The notes under the pieces were generated by a model. It worked only from the letters and a program-made list of their open reading frames with translations. It had not been told where the DNA came from and ran no database searches. From the NCBI GenBank assembly GCA_947629985.1, contig CANRFV010000001.1, positions 113,329-177,328 on the forward strand: a stretch of 64,000 nt of DNA, read 5' to 3'. Origin of the DNA: an uncultured Clostridia bacterium (lineage in GTDB: Bacteria > Bacillota > Clostridia > Christensenellales > CAG-314). The translations under genes and the position numbers were made by a program. The first letter of the stretch is position 1. Each line of letters begins with the position of its first letter. Below are positions 51,799 through 61,618 of this stretch, piece after piece.

Positions 51799-53082
51799 TT
51801 ATAAAACGTATTTTTTAAGATTTCTTGATTCCGTACGGAAGTTGTTTTCGACGTAGGTTTTGTCTATTACAACCGTTTTGAGCGCGCCTTCTTCAACATC
51901 GTAAGATATATCTTCCACGATATGCTCCATTATGCTTTGCAGTCTGCGCGCACCTATGTCTTCAAGAGTGTTGTTTTGATCGTATGCGACATTGGCAATT
52001 TCGGCAATACCGTCCGAAGTAAATTGCAAGTCGATATTATCTACGGCAAGCAATTTTTTGTATTGCTCCGTAATGGAATTCTCCGGAACGGTAAGTATTT
52101 TTATAAAATCTTCCACGCCCAAACTGTCCAATTCCACCAAAACGGGAAAACGTCCTTGCAATTCGGGAATAAGATCGGACACTTTGCTTACATGAAAAGC
52201 GCCGCTTGCGATAAACAATATATAGTCTGTTTTGATATTGCCGTATTTCGTGCTTACCGTGCAACCTTCAACAATGGGCAATATGTCGCGCTGTACGCCT
52301 TCACGCGATACGTCGGGACCGTTTTGCGAAGATTTGCCGGCTATTTTGTCCATTTCGTCGATAAAAATTACGCCGTCGTTTTCCGCGCGCTTTAATGCTT
52401 CGCTTTCGACGCTGTCAAGGTCGATCAACTTTTCGCTTTCTTCCGAAGAATAAATGCGTAGCGCTTCTTCTACCGTTACGGTACGTTTTTTCATCTTTTT
52501 GGGCAGCATATCGCCGAAAATACTGCCGATATTTATTTCTCCGCCGCCGGCTTGAAGTTCGACGGGTTTGGGAATGTCCGCTACGGATATTTCAACTTGC
52601 AGTTGGTCGAGATTGTGTTTGGACAATTCGTCCATCAACGCCACTTTGGTAAGTCCTTCGGGCAGTTCGGTATTGGGCTGTTTAAGCAACAAATCCGCAA
52701 TACGTTCCACCGCACGCTCGAAAGCGCGCGCTTCTACTTCCTTGTAACGTTCGTCCTTAACAAGCCTGATGGCAACTTCCACAAGATCGCGCACCATGCT
52801 TTCCACATCGCGGCCTACATAACCCACTTCCGTGTATTTTGTCGCTTCTACTTTCAAAAACGGCGCTTTTACAAGTTTGGCAAGACGGCGGGCTATTTCG
52901 GTTTTGCCTACGCCCGTAGGCCCCTTCATAATAATGTTTTTGGGAGTAATTTCTTCCCTGTCCGCCAACGAAAGTTTACTGCGGCGGTATCTGTTCCGCA
53001 AAGCGATAGCCACCGCCTTTTTGGCGTTAAACTGACCTACAATATGACGGTCCAATTCGTAAACGATTTGTTTGGGTGTCAT
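51799..53082 (-). CDS. hslU: HslU/ClpY, ATPase subunit of the HslUV protease
   Basis: AAA+ unfoldase for the HslV peptidase. From ATG 53082 (AGGAGG upstream) the 427 residues begin MTPKQIVYELDRHIVGQFNA and show Walker A GPTGVGKTEIARR (about 55-67), Walker B VIFIDEMDKIA, the I-domain between, and IGARRLQSIMEHIVEDISYD near the C-terminus. It lies one base after the hslV stop. A TTG upstream is rejected because it contains the ribosome-binding site. Confidence 0.96.
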   Translation of the reverse strand: MTPKQIVYELDRHIVGQFNAKKAVAIALRNRYRRSKLSLADREEITPKNIIMKGPTGVGKTEIARRLAKLVKAPFLKVEATKYTEVGYVGRDVESMVRDLVEVAIRLVKDERYKEVEARAFERAVERIADLLLKQPNTELPEGLTKVALMDELSKHNLDQLQVEISVADIPKPVELQAGGGEINIGSIFGDMLPKKMKKRTVTVEEALRIYSSEESEKLIDLDSVESEALKRAENDGVIFIDEMDKIAGKSSQNGPDVSREGVQRDILPIVEGCTVSTKYGNIKTDYILFIASGAFHVSKVSDLIPELQGRFPVLVELDSLGVEDFIKILTVPENSITEQYKKLLAVDNIDLQFTSDGIAEIANVAYDQNNTLEDIGARRLQSIMEHIVEDISYDVEEGALKTVVIDKTYVENNFRTESRNLKKYVL

Positions 53083-53083
53083 T

Positions 53084-53635
53084 TCAAGCCTCCTCGACAA
53101 TAATATTGCCGTTAGTAAATACGCATATTTCGCTTGCGATTTCCAGCGAACGGCGCGCTATTTCCGCTGCGGACAAGTTTGTATTGCGCAGCAACGCTTT
53201 GGCTGCGGCAAGCGCGTAGTTTCCGCCGCTTCCTATTGCGCAAACGCCGTCGTCGGGTTCGATAACGTCGCCCGTGCCCGACAACAGAAATATATTTTGC
53301 TTGTCGGCAACGATCATCATCGCTTCCAACTTGCGCATTACGTTATCGCGGCGCCACAGTTGCGCGACTTCGACCGCCGAGCGAAGCAAATTGCCGCTGA
53401 ATTTTTGCAACATTTCTTCGAACTTTTCGGACAATACAAATGCGTCCGCAACAGTGCCGGCAAATCCCGTTATTATTTTGCCGTCGTAAATTCGACGGAC
53501 TTTTACGGCGTTACCTTTCATAATAACGCTTTGTCCCGCAGTAACCTGTCCGTCTCCCGCCATAGCAATTTGCCCGTCGCGTTTGACCGCGCATATTGTA
53601 GTGCCTTTAAGCGAGTCGGAAAAAACTTCTGACAT
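53084..53635 (-). CDS. hslV: HslV/ClpQ, peptidase subunit of the HslUV protease
   Basis: Proteasome-like threonine peptidase. The 183 residues have the catalytic Thr at residue 12 ([20 protein letters not shown]), preceded by an 11-residue propeptide-like leader, and the family segments [10 protein letters not shown] and [15 protein letters not shown]. It is neither the E. coli form starting with Met-Thr nor the B. subtilis Ser variant. The xerC (codV) gene that sits before hslV in Bacillus is absent. Confidence 0.95.
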   Translation of the reverse strand: MSEVFSDSLKGTTICAVKRDGQIAMAGDGQVTAGQSVIMKGNAVKVRRIYDGKIITGFAGTVADAFVLSEKFEEMLQKFSGNLLRSAVEVAQLWRRDNVMRKLEAMMIVADKQNIFLLSGTGDVIEPDDGVCAIGSGGNYALAAAKALLRNTNLSAAEIARRSLEIASEICVFTNGNIIVEEA

Positions 53636-53644
53636 ATTATCCTC

Positions 53645-54952
53645 CTAAATTTTGTTAAAACTTACTGTATTTTTCATTACTTGCAACGCACGTTGTGCAT
53701 ATTCGATTTTTCGTTGAGTTTTATCGCGAATATTAACCGACAGCGGATCGAGAATTCCGAAATTGCTGTTCATAGGCGAATATTCGCCGAAATCGGTGCA
53801 AACATGCGCGCACAGTGCGCCCGTTATGGTTTGTTTGGTAAAGTCCAACGGGGCTTGTCCGCTGAAAATTCTAAATCCTTGCAACGCTGCCACCAAGCCG
53901 CTTACCGCCGACTCCATATAGCCTTCCACGCCCGTCAACTGCCCCGCAAAAAACAATTTTGGGTCGCTCTTCAATTGAAAACATCCGTTAAGGAACTTGG
54001 GCGCGTTGATATATGTATTGCGATGCATTACGCCATATCTTACAAACTCGGCGTTTTTTAACGCGGGGATCATTCCGAACACGCGCTTTTGCTCGCCGTA
54101 TTTGAGATTGGTCTGAAATCCTACCAGATTGTACAAAGTACCGGACTCGTTTTCCTTGCGCAATTGCAACACTGCGTAAGGTTTTGTGCCCGTTCGTTCA
54201 TCGCGCAAGCCGACAGGTCTTAACGGACCGAAACGCATGGTATCCGCGCCGCGCTTTGCCATAACTTCTATCGGCATACAACCTTCGAACACGTTGTTTT
54301 CAAAGTCCTTCAATTGCACGGTTTCGGCGTTTACAAGCGCGTTGTAAAATTCGTCGTATTCCCGCCTGTCCATAGGACAGTTGAGATAATCGGCGTTGCC
54401 CTTACCATAACGGCTTGCGGCAAACGCGCTGTCGTAATCGATACTGTCCGCAGTAACTATCGGCGCCACAGCGTCGAAAAAGTACAAAAATTGATCTCCG
54501 AAAATATTGCGAAACGCGCCTATCAACGCGTCGTCCGTAAGCGGTCCCGTTGCCACTATTACAAAGTCGTAACCGTCGGTACTAAGCGAGTTTTCAACGC
54601 GTGTTACGCGCGTAAAATTGCCAAAACCGTTTAACGTATCGGTAATTCTTTGCGAAAAAGCATATCTGTCAACGGCAAGAGCGTTGCCCGCCGGAACGCG
54701 CGTTTGTTGCGCTACATTTACGACAAGGCTGTCCAACAGTCTCATTTCCGCTTTAAGCACGCCGCCGGAAGTGCCGATATCGTCGCTTTTGAACGAGTTG
54801 GAACATACAACTTCGCACAGCGTTTCGATGTGATGCGCAGGCGACATTTTAAGCGGTTTCATCTCTACTAAAGTTACTTCGACGCCGCGTTTAAGCAATT
54901 GATAACACGCTTCGCAACCGGCAAAGCCGCCGCCGATCACTTTAACTTTCAC
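53645..54952 (-). CDS. trmFO: TrmFO, folate-dependent tRNA uridine-54 methyltransferase
   Basis: FAD and methylene-THF-dependent enzyme that makes ribothymidine 54 in tRNA. The 435 residues show the FAD motif VIGGGFAGCEACYQLLKRGV (about 5-24), the characteristic SPAHHIETLCEVVCSNSFKSD segment split as PAHHIETLCEVVCSNSFKSD, and NANFG type end FGEYSPMNSNFGILDPL. It overlaps topA by 11 bases, the conserved dprA-topA-trmFO order. Confidence 0.96.
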   Translation of the reverse strand: MKVKVIGGGFAGCEACYQLLKRGVEVTLVEMKPLKMSPAHHIETLCEVVCSNSFKSDDIGTSGGVLKAEMRLLDSLVVNVAQQTRVPAGNALAVDRYAFSQRITDTLNGFGNFTRVTRVENSLSTDGYDFVIVATGPLTDDALIGAFRNIFGDQFLYFFDAVAPIVTADSIDYDSAFAASRYGKGNADYLNCPMDRREYDEFYNALVNAETVQLKDFENNVFEGCMPIEVMAKRGADTMRFGPLRPVGLRDERTGTKPYAVLQLRKENESGTLYNLVGFQTNLKYGEQKRVFGMIPALKNAEFVRYGVMHRNTYINAPKFLNGCFQLKSDPKLFFAGQLTGVEGYMESAVSGLVAALQGFRIFSGQAPLDFTKQTITGALCAHVCTDFGEYSPMNSNFGILDPLSVNIRDKTQRKIEYAQRALQVMKNTVSFNKI

Positions 54953-57167
54953 TTACTTCACCGCCGTCGTATTTGCAATCCTTGTTGGAACAGCGAATTA
55001 CCTTTTTGTTGCGCAGAGTTTTGTACACCAAGTGAGCGCCGCATTGCGGGCACAATTGTCCCGTGGGAATATCCCAAGAAACGAAATCGCAATCGGGATA
55101 GCCGGTACAGCCGTAAAATACAACGCCGCGCTTGGACACACGCTTGATTACGTTTTTGCCGCATTTAGGACATTTGGCAACCGTTTCGGTAATCGGTTTG
55201 GTATTTTTGCACTGCGGATAGTTGCTGCAAGCAAGATATTTGCCGTAACGCCCTTGACGTTCGAGCATTTTGCCGCCGCAAATTTCGCAGATAATGCCCG
55301 TCTCTTTGGGCGGAACTTTCTCTTTCAAACTTCTTATGTTGGAACACGCGGGATAATTACTGCAAGCAAGATACTTGCCGTAACGTCCTACGCGTATTAC
55401 CATGGGAGAACCGCACTTATCGCACTTAACGTCGGAAACTTCTTCGGGAACGCTTACTTTGTCGCTATGCAACGCCTTGCGCACTTCCTGTTCCATCGGT
55501 TTGTAAAAACTGTCCACAACCTTGTACCAATGCTCACCGTTGTCCTCTATGGCGTCCAACTTGTCTTCCATCTCGGCGGTAAACTTGATATCCACCACTT
55601 CGCCGAAATACTGCTGCAAATATTCGGTAACTTGTATACCCAAATTGCTGGGAACAAGGGCTTTGCCGTCCTTGTTGACATACTCGCGCTTGTACAATGT
55701 TTGCATAATTGTTGCATACGTGCTGGGTCTGCCAATGCCTTTTTCTTCCATTGCCTTTATTATGCTGGCTTCGGTATAGCGCGCGGGCGGCTTGGTAAAG
55801 CGCTGTTCGTGATTGATTTGGTCAACGTGTAACACATCGCCTTCGCATAGCGGGGGCAGCAATGCGTTTTCTTCGTCGGCAACGTCTTTTTCCTTTGTTT
55901 TGACTTCGCCGTAAATGGCAAGATAACCGTCGAAAACCAAAGTTTTGCCCGTGGCAGTCAAGCCGTATTCGCCGCAATTTACGGTAACGCTTACGCTGTT
56001 ATAACTTGCGTTTACCGCCTGGCTTGCCAAAAAGCGTTCGTAAATCAACTTGTATAACAAGTATTGATTGCGCTGGACCTTGTCCTTGATCGATTCGGGA
56101 GTAAGGTCGAGATTTATCGGACGTATCGCTTCGTGCGCGTCCTGCGCTTGTTTTTTTGTGGCGTAAATGTTCGGCTTGGCAGGCACATACTTGTCGCCGT
56201 AAACGGTAGCAATGCGTTGGCGAGCGGCGGTAATTGCGTCGGAAGATACGCGGACCGAGTCGGTACGTATATACGTTACAAGCGCAACGTGCCCCATTCC
56301 CGGAATATCGAAACCTTCGTACAATTGCTGCGCAACGGACATCGCCGCCGAACTTGACATACGCAATTTATTTACGGCGTCTTGCTGCATTGTGCTTGTT
56401 GTAAACGGCGGCAAAGGTTTGGATTGCGTAACGCTTTTTTTGACGTTGCCCACAACAAACGGATTGCTTTCCAACGTCCGCAACACGCGGTTGCACTGCT
56501 CTTCATTAATAATTTTAAATTTTTTACCGTTTTGCTCGGAAACCACCGCCTTAAACTGCGGTTTTGCTGTCGGTTTGTCGAGCAATGCGGATACATGCCA
56601 AAATTCTTCGGGCTTAAACGCCTTAATTTCTTTTTCTCTGTCCACCAATATGCGCAGCGCGGCAGATTGAACGCGCCCTGCGGACAATTTGTTGCGAATT
56701 TTTTTGCACAACACGGGCGAGAGCGTGTAGCCCACAAGCCTGTCCAATACACGGCGCGCCTGTTGAGCGTCTACCAATCCCTTGTTTATATAATCGGGAT
56801 GCTCTATTGCCGCATTTACGGCTTTTTTCGAAATTTCGTTGAACATAATGCGGTTTTTCTCATTGGGATCGAGATTTAACGCGCATTGCAAGTGATAAGA
56901 TATTGCTTCGCCTTCGCGATCGGGGTCGGTTGCCAAATATACCTTTTCGGCTTTTGCGACTTCCCGTCTCAGTCTCAAAATAGTCTCGCGCTGTTCGGGT
57001 TTGCGCGCTTCCAGCGAAGGTTCGTAATTATTGTTGAAATCGATGCCCATTTCCTTGTCGGGCAAATCCCATATATGTCCCTTGGACGCGTCAACTTTGT
57101 AATCTGCGCCCAGATATTTGCCGATTGTTTTAGCTTTTGCCGGAGATTCGACAATTACAAGTTTCAT
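54942..57167 (-). CDS. topA: DNA topoisomerase I
   Basis: Type IA topoisomerase that relaxes negative supercoils. The 741 residues have the Toprim domain (VIVESPAKAKTIGKYLGADY at about 4-23), the catalytic Tyr in TYIRTDSVRVS, and four C-terminal zinc ribbons (CDKCGS, CEICGG, CPKCGK, CPQCGA). It starts with ATGA overlapping dprA. No deviations were noted in the core. Confidence 0.97.
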   Translation of the reverse strand: MKLVIVESPAKAKTIGKYLGADYKVDASKGHIWDLPDKEMGIDFNNNYEPSLEARKPEQRETILRLRREVAKAEKVYLATDPDREGEAISYHLQCALNLDPNEKNRIMFNEISKKAVNAAIEHPDYINKGLVDAQQARRVLDRLVGYTLSPVLCKKIRNKLSAGRVQSAALRILVDREKEIKAFKPEEFWHVSALLDKPTAKPQFKAVVSEQNGKKFKIINEEQCNRVLRTLESNPFVVGNVKKSVTQSKPLPPFTTSTMQQDAVNKLRMSSSAAMSVAQQLYEGFDIPGMGHVALVTYIRTDSVRVSSDAITAARQRIATVYGDKYVPAKPNIYATKKQAQDAHEAIRPINLDLTPESIKDKVQRNQYLLYKLIYERFLASQAVNASYNSVSVTVNCGEYGLTATGKTLVFDGYLAIYGEVKTKEKDVADEENALLPPLCEGDVLHVDQINHEQRFTKPPARYTEASIIKAMEEKGIGRPSTYATIMQTLYKREYVNKDGKALVPSNLGIQVTEYLQQYFGEVVDIKFTAEMEDKLDAIEDNGEHWYKVVDSFYKPMEQEVRKALHSDKVSVPEEVSDVKCDKCGSPMVIRVGRYGKYLACSNYPACSNIRSLKEKVPPKETGIICEICGGKMLERQGRYGKYLACSNYPQCKNTKPITETVAKCPKCGKNVIKRVSKRGVVFYGCTGYPDCDFVSWDIPTGQLCPQCGAHLVYKTLRNKKVIRCSNKDCKYDGGEVSES

Positions 57168-58252
57168 TCAAGTCCTCCATACAACCGATATAAATTACCC
57201 GGTAGTCTAACAATTATACTCCTTATTTCCAAATTTGCCAACAGAAAATTCAAATCGGCGGCGCCCATACCCGATTGCGCTACAAGTTGATCGAAAGTAA
57301 GCGGCTCAACCGTAAGCAAATCGACGATTTTTTGTTCGTCGAAACTTATTTGATATGTTTGCTGCGGCTTGTCGTTTTGCGCAAGGTTGTAAAAATCGAT
57401 TATGTCGCGCGGAGTTGTTACGCACGCCGCCTGAATACTTTTTATCAATTTGTTGCTTCCGCCAAAACCCAAGTCGTAAATTTCGCCCGGAACGGCAAAA
57501 ATATCTTTGCCCTGTTCCAAAGCCAACTCAACCGTGGAATTTGTGCCGCTTTTGGCAGGTGCCTGACACACCAATACTCCGCTTGACAACCCCGCAACAA
57601 TGCGGTTGCGATGCGGAAAACGGTATGCCAACGGCTGTGCGTACATTCCGTATTCGCTTACGAGCAAGCCGCCGTTTGCCACAATTCTGTCTGCCAACGA
57701 CTGATTGCCTGACGGATAAACGTCTATTACGCCGCCGCCCAATACGGCGATGGTTTTGCCCTGTTCGTCCAATGTCGATTCGTGCGCGATGCAGTCTACG
57801 CCGTACGCCAAACCGCTGACTATCGTAAAATATTCGCTTAGCACCGCAGTAAAGTCCTTGGCAACGCGTCTGCCGTATGCCGACGCCTTGCGTGTGCCTA
57901 TTACCGCCAAACAACGCGTGTTAAGCAACGAAACGTCTCCCTTGCAAAACAAAATGTACGGCGGATCGTCTATACAACGCAAACTGTCGGGAAATTGCTG
58001 CGAACAATATGTAACAGCGCGCACGCCGTTTTTGTCCAACGCCGAAATTATAACGTCGTACTCGCATTTTTTCAGCGCCTTTTTTATTGCGGAATAACCT
58101 GCGCCGAGTATTTTTTCGGCGGATTTGTCCGCAATAATTCCGTCCGCAATGCCTTTGCAGTCGCCGTATATATCCAACAATTGGTAAAACTTGGCGGACT
58201 TTACTTCATAGTGCCCTAACAATATGCAAATTTGTTCTTCTGTCGTATACAT
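57164..58252 (-). CDS. dprA: DNA-processing protein DprA/Smf
   Basis: Loads RecA on incoming single-stranded DNA; also carried by non-competent species. From ATG 58252 (AGGG upstream) the 362 residues show an N-terminal SAM-like domain, a Rossmann domain with AVIGTRKASAYGRRVA, IVSGLAYGVDCIAH and GGGVIDVYP, and FPHRNRIVAGLSSGVLVCQA, and a C-terminal winged helix. It starts two bases after the comM stop. An upstream in-frame reading over comM is rejected. Confidence 0.95.
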   Translation of the reverse strand: MYTTEEQICILLGHYEVKSAKFYQLLDIYGDCKGIADGIIADKSAEKILGAGYSAIKKALKKCEYDVIISALDKNGVRAVTYCSQQFPDSLRCIDDPPYILFCKGDVSLLNTRCLAVIGTRKASAYGRRVAKDFTAVLSEYFTIVSGLAYGVDCIAHESTLDEQGKTIAVLGGGVIDVYPSGNQSLADRIVANGGLLVSEYGMYAQPLAYRFPHRNRIVAGLSSGVLVCQAPAKSGTNSTVELALEQGKDIFAVPGEIYDLGFGGSNKLIKSIQAACVTTPRDIIDFYNLAQNDKPQQTYQISFDEQKIVDLLTVEPLTFDQLVAQSGMGAADLNFLLANLEIRSIIVRLPGNLYRLYGGLE

Positions 58253-58253
58253 A

Positions 58254-59777
58254 TTATACCCTGTATTTTCTGTCCAATGTACGGTATTGCAACGATTCGG
58301 CAATATGTTTGAATGTTATTTCCTGCGACCCGTCCAAATCGGCAATTGTGCGTGCAACTTTAAGTATGCGGTTGTAGGCGCGCGCGGTAAGATTAAGTTT
58401 GTCGAACGATTCTCTTAGCAAAGCCGCGCTTTGTCTGTCCAATTTGCAGTATTTTTTAATATCGGCGGGCGTCATTTGTGCATTGCACCGCTTTCCGCTT
58501 GCGCCGAGACGTTGCAACTGAATGTCTCTTGCGCGGTTTACGCGCTCTCTTACTGCCGACGACGGTTCCGCAAGGTCGTCGCCCTGCAACTGTTCGTACG
58601 ACACATTGTCAACTTCGATATGAATATCTATTCTGTCAAGTAACGGACCCGACAGTTTGTTGAGATATCTGTGTATTTGCGACGCGGTACACTTGCACTC
58701 TGCCGTGGCGCTGCCGTAATTGCCGCACGGGCAAGGGTTCATGCTTGCAATAAGCATAAAATCCGCAGGATATGTTACGGAAATCGCATTGCGCGAAACC
58801 GTTATTACGCCGTCTTCCAACGGTTGGCGCAGCGTTTCCAACGTTTGACGGCTGTATTCGGGCAACTCGTCCAAAAACAACACGCCGTTGTGCGCAAGGC
58901 TTATTTCCCCGGGACGCGCTTTGTTTCCGCCGCCCGTCAACGCCACCATTGTGGACGAATGATGCGGCGTGCGGAACGGACGTTCGTAAATAAAGCCGTC
59001 AAGTTGCCCCGAAATGCTGTGGATCTTGGCAACTTCGAGCGCTTCGTCGAAAGTCATATTGGGCATAATAGACGGTACTGCGCGCGCAAGCATAGTTTTA
59101 CCTGCGCCCGGCGGACCGATCATAAGGATGTTATGCCCACCCGCAACGGCGACTTCCATTGCCCGTTTGGCGGCAAATTGCCCCTTGATATACTTAAAAT
59201 CGTTGTCGCTGTGGTTGAATTGCAAGTCGTTCTTCCAACTGCGTATTGCCAGCGGCTCTATTTCGGTTTGATTTGTCAAAAATTCCACCGCTTGCCGCAA
59301 TGTTTCCACGCAATAAATTGTAGCCCCTTCCACAAAACTTGCTTCCGCCATATTGGATTTGGGTATGACAAATGTTTTTTCGCCTTGTTGCACGGCGGAA
59401 ATTATCATTGGAAGCAAACCGTTTACCTTGCGCACTTCGCCGTTTAGCGACAGTTCGCCGAGTATTACCGCCTGTCTTAACGTTTGGTAGGCTACCTGCT
59501 TGCTTGCAGCCAACATACCTATTGCAATGGGCAAATCGTAAATACTGCCTTCCTTTTTGATATCTGCAGGCGCAAGGTTTACCACAACGGCGGCAACGGG
59601 ATACTGAAACCCGCTGTTTTTCATTGCCGAACGCACGCGCTCCTTCGATTCCTTTACGGCTGTGTCCGCCAAACCGACGATATCGTAAGTGGGCACGCCC
59701 GAATGCATATCGATTTCTGCCTGTACGGGAAAGCCTTCCAAACCTTTCAGTCCGAAACTTTTTATTAAAGCAAGCAT
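58254..59777 (-). CDS. comM: YifB/ComM-type Mg-chelatase-like AAA+ ATPase
   Basis: AAA+ helicase family; ComM drives branch migration in natural transformation. The 507 residues have an N-terminal Lon-like domain (MLALIKSFGLKGLEG start), Walker A IGPPGAGKTMLARAVPSIMP at about 219-238, sensor and Walker B GVLFLDELPEY, and the C-terminal Mg-chelatase part with AYNRILKVARTIADL. Own promoter upstream. It is followed by dprA and topA. Confidence 0.95.
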   Translation of the reverse strand: MLALIKSFGLKGLEGFPVQAEIDMHSGVPTYDIVGLADTAVKESKERVRSAMKNSGFQYPVAAVVVNLAPADIKKEGSIYDLPIAIGMLAASKQVAYQTLRQAVILGELSLNGEVRKVNGLLPMIISAVQQGEKTFVIPKSNMAEASFVEGATIYCVETLRQAVEFLTNQTEIEPLAIRSWKNDLQFNHSDNDFKYIKGQFAAKRAMEVAVAGGHNILMIGPPGAGKTMLARAVPSIMPNMTFDEALEVAKIHSISGQLDGFIYERPFRTPHHSSTMVALTGGGNKARPGEISLAHNGVLFLDELPEYSRQTLETLRQPLEDGVITVSRNAISVTYPADFMLIASMNPCPCGNYGSATAECKCTASQIHRYLNKLSGPLLDRIDIHIEVDNVSYEQLQGDDLAEPSSAVRERVNRARDIQLQRLGASGKRCNAQMTPADIKKYCKLDRQSAALLRESFDKLNLTARAYNRILKVARTIADLDGSQEITFKHIAESLQYRTLDRKYRV

Positions 59778-59804
59778 GGTTTACTCCTTGGTATTATTTA
59801 TTAC

Positions 59805-59833
59805 AGTATAACTATATATAGCAAAATAATCAA
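59805..59833 (-). promoter_or_regulatory. Promoter of the comM-dprA-topA operon
   Basis: TTGATT and TATACT with a 17-nt spacer on the minus strand, start near 59798, 21 nt before the ATG. The remaining bases to the rplS terminator contain only a short ATAGCACTAC stretch resembling the palindrome family (about 59899-59925). Confidence 0.65.
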
Positions 59834-59979
59834 ATATTTTTGCGCAAAAACATAAAATAAAAATTTGTTGAACGCCGCCGACAACTGCGGCGATCGATAA
59901 AATAGCACTACGGCAATGCTAAAACGTGGAAAATTCGCATTCCTTCGGGTGTTGCACTTGAAAGTATAATTCACCGTAT

Positions 59980-60009
59980 AAAAAAACGCAACCGCCGTAA
60001 CGGTTGCGT
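59980..60009 (-). terminator. Terminator after rplS
   Basis: ACGCAACCG / CGGTTGCGT perfect 9-bp stem, 6-nt loop and TTTTTTT on the minus strand, 15 nt after the rplS stop. Confidence 0.9.
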
Positions 60010-60024
60010 CAGAATTGACAAACG

Positions 60025-60363
60025 TTATTTAGAAGATTTAACTTTGGCTGCCTTACCTGTACGTTCACGCAGATAATACAATTTGGCGCGTCTTACATCG
60101 CCTTGACGAACAACGATAATACTTTCGATCTTGGGACTGTGAATGGGGAACGTTCTTTCTACGCCGATACCGGAAGAAATACGTCTAACCGTAAATGTTT
60201 CGCGCAGACCGCCGTGCTTACGGGCAATAACGGTACCTTCGTACGCCTGAATTCTTTCCTTGTTGCCTTCGATAACTTTGAAGTTTACGCGAACGGTATC
60301 GCCGACGTTAAAATCGGCAACTTCTCTTAATGCTTGATTTTCGATTTGTTTAATGATGTCCAT
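60025..60363 (-). CDS. rplS: 50S ribosomal protein L19
   Basis: Large-subunit protein at the 30S interface. From ATG 60363 (GGAGG 11 bases upstream) the 112 residues begin [20 protein letters not shown], and show the canonical [20 protein letters not shown] and [16 protein letters not shown]. It has its own promoter and leader. It stands after yraN here, not directly after trmD as in Bacillus. Confidence 0.96.
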   Translation of the reverse strand: MDIIKQIENQALREVADFNVGDTVRVNFKVIEGNKERIQAYEGTVIARKHGGLRETFTVRRISSGIGVERTFPIHSPKIESIIVVRQGDVRRAKLYYLRERTGKAAKVKSSK

Positions 60364-60440
60364 GATTGACTTTTCCTCCAAAAATTTTGTTAACTAAGCG
60401 TTCATACACCATTAAAGCCAGAGGACCGCCCGAAGCCACT
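60364..60440 (-). promoter_or_regulatory. Leader of rplS, possible L19 leader
   Basis: Transcribed leader of about 75 nt containing the G-rich GGGCGGTCCTCTGG stretch; Bacillota often have an L19 autoregulatory leader before rplS, but the structure could not be verified here. Confidence 0.4.
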
Positions 60441-60445
60441 TGTAT

Positions 60446-60474
60446 ATTTTAGCATAACAGCGGCTGTTTGGCAA
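60446..60474 (-). promoter_or_regulatory. Promoter of rplS
   Basis: TTGCCA and TAAAAT with a 17-nt spacer on the minus strand, start near 60440. Confidence 0.7.
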
Positions 60475-60575
60475 CTATTTGCACCAATTTATTTTTTTAC
60501 TTTTTACAGCCGAATTTTGCAGTAAATTCGCTATTTCTTTCCACACGATTTAACTATAAATTTCAGCACGATTAC

Positions 60576-60598
60576 AATACTATGCGTGAAATAGTATT
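60576..60598. repeat. Dispersed palindromic repeat, copy 4
   Basis: Perfect AATACTAT-N7-ATAGTATT in the yraN-rplS gap, 46 bp after the yraN stop and about 100 bp upstream of the rplS promoter. Followed by TATGCGAT, which resembles the TATGCAT of copy 3. Confidence 0.65.
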
Positions 60599-60644
60599 AT
60601 GCGATACGTTGATTTCTGTTGTAGTGCCGAGGCAAAATTTGCAA

Positions 60645-60989
60645 TTATGGGCGAAAAGCGTCTGTTATGTGGGTTATTTCGCCTTGTAAAATGTCCACCA
60701 CGTCAAACCTGACGGGCACTCCCGTACATTTGTGTACATACAGCCAACGATTGGCGCACTTGACAATTGTTTGTCTTTTGTAATAATTTACCGCTTCGAT
60801 AGGCTGACCGAAAGCGTCGGTAGCACGACTTTTTACTTCAACAAATACGATCATACCGTTTTTTTGCGCAATTATATCGATTTCGCCGAAATGACAAGTA
60901 AAATTGCGTTCGAGTATTTTGTATCCGTGTTTTTTAAGATATTGCACGGCAAGATTTTCGCCGTCTGTTCCTATTTTGCGCGTGTTCAT
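60645..60989 (-). CDS. yraN: YraN family (UPF0102) endonuclease-like protein
   Basis: Restriction endonuclease-like fold protein of unknown function, often near rnhB. From ATG 60989 the 114 residues contain the family core NTRKIGTDGENLAVQYLKKH, FGEIDIIAQKNGMIVFVEVK (about 34-53) with the D...E-x-K nuclease pattern, and KRQTIVKCANRWL. It overlaps the rnhB stop (ATGA). A longer reading over rnhB is rejected. Confidence 0.93.
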   Translation of the reverse strand: MNTRKIGTDGENLAVQYLKKHGYKILERNFTCHFGEIDIIAQKNGMIVFVEVKSRATDAFGQPIEAVNYYKRQTIVKCANRWLYVHKCTGVPVRFDVVDILQGEITHITDAFRP

Positions 60990-61606
60990 ACTTCCACAAA
61001 ATGCGTAATAAACGTACGTCTGTGTATAGGACACGGACCGTATTGTTTAAGCAATGCGATATGTTCCGCCGTGCCGTACCCTTTGTGGCGTGCAAAACCG
61101 TACTGCGGATATTGCGCGTCGTACTGCACCATCAACCTGTCTCGCGTAACCTTAGCGACAATACTTGCCGCGGCAATGCTGTAACTGAGCGCGTCCCCGT
61201 GTATAATGGAAAGAGTCTGTACGGGGGCGTTGACTTTTACTGCGTCGATAAGCACGCAGTCTACATCGGTAAAGCCGTTGATACATTGCAGCATACCGCT
61301 TTTGGTTGCGTTTAATATATTGTCGCGGTCGATAATATCGTGATCCACAATCGCAACTTGCACTTGCAACGCTTTGCTTACGATCAAATCGTACAATTTG
61401 TCGCGTTTGGCGGCGGAAAGTTTTTTGCTGTCGTTTACGCCCGCAATAGGATCGTCCAACGGCATAACTACGCCCGCCACAACAACGGGACCCGCCAACG
61501 GTCCCCTTCCCGCTTCGTCTATACCGGCAATTAAACGCACACCATTACTTGCAAGCGTGCGTTCGTAATAAAACATATCCGTTTGATTATCTGTTGATTT
61601 TTTCAT
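60986..61606 (-). CDS. rnhB: Ribonuclease HII
   Basis: Removes RNA from RNA-DNA hybrids and single ribonucleotides from DNA. The 206 residues show the RNase HII core GIDEAGRGPLAGPVVVAGVV (about 28-47) with Asp-Glu, SKKLSAAKRD, and IAAASIVAKVTRDRLM with HKGYGTAEH after it. It follows rbgA by 12 nt. AGGA lies about 12 nt before the ATG at 61606. Confidence 0.95.
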   Translation of the reverse strand: MKKSTDNQTDMFYYERTLASNGVRLIAGIDEAGRGPLAGPVVVAGVVMPLDDPIAGVNDSKKLSAAKRDKLYDLIVSKALQVQVAIVDHDIIDRDNILNATKSGMLQCINGFTDVDCVLIDAVKVNAPVQTLSIIHGDALSYSIAAASIVAKVTRDRLMVQYDAQYPQYGFARHKGYGTAEHIALLKQYGPCPIHRRTFITHFVEV

Positions 61607-61618
61607 TTGACTAAATTC

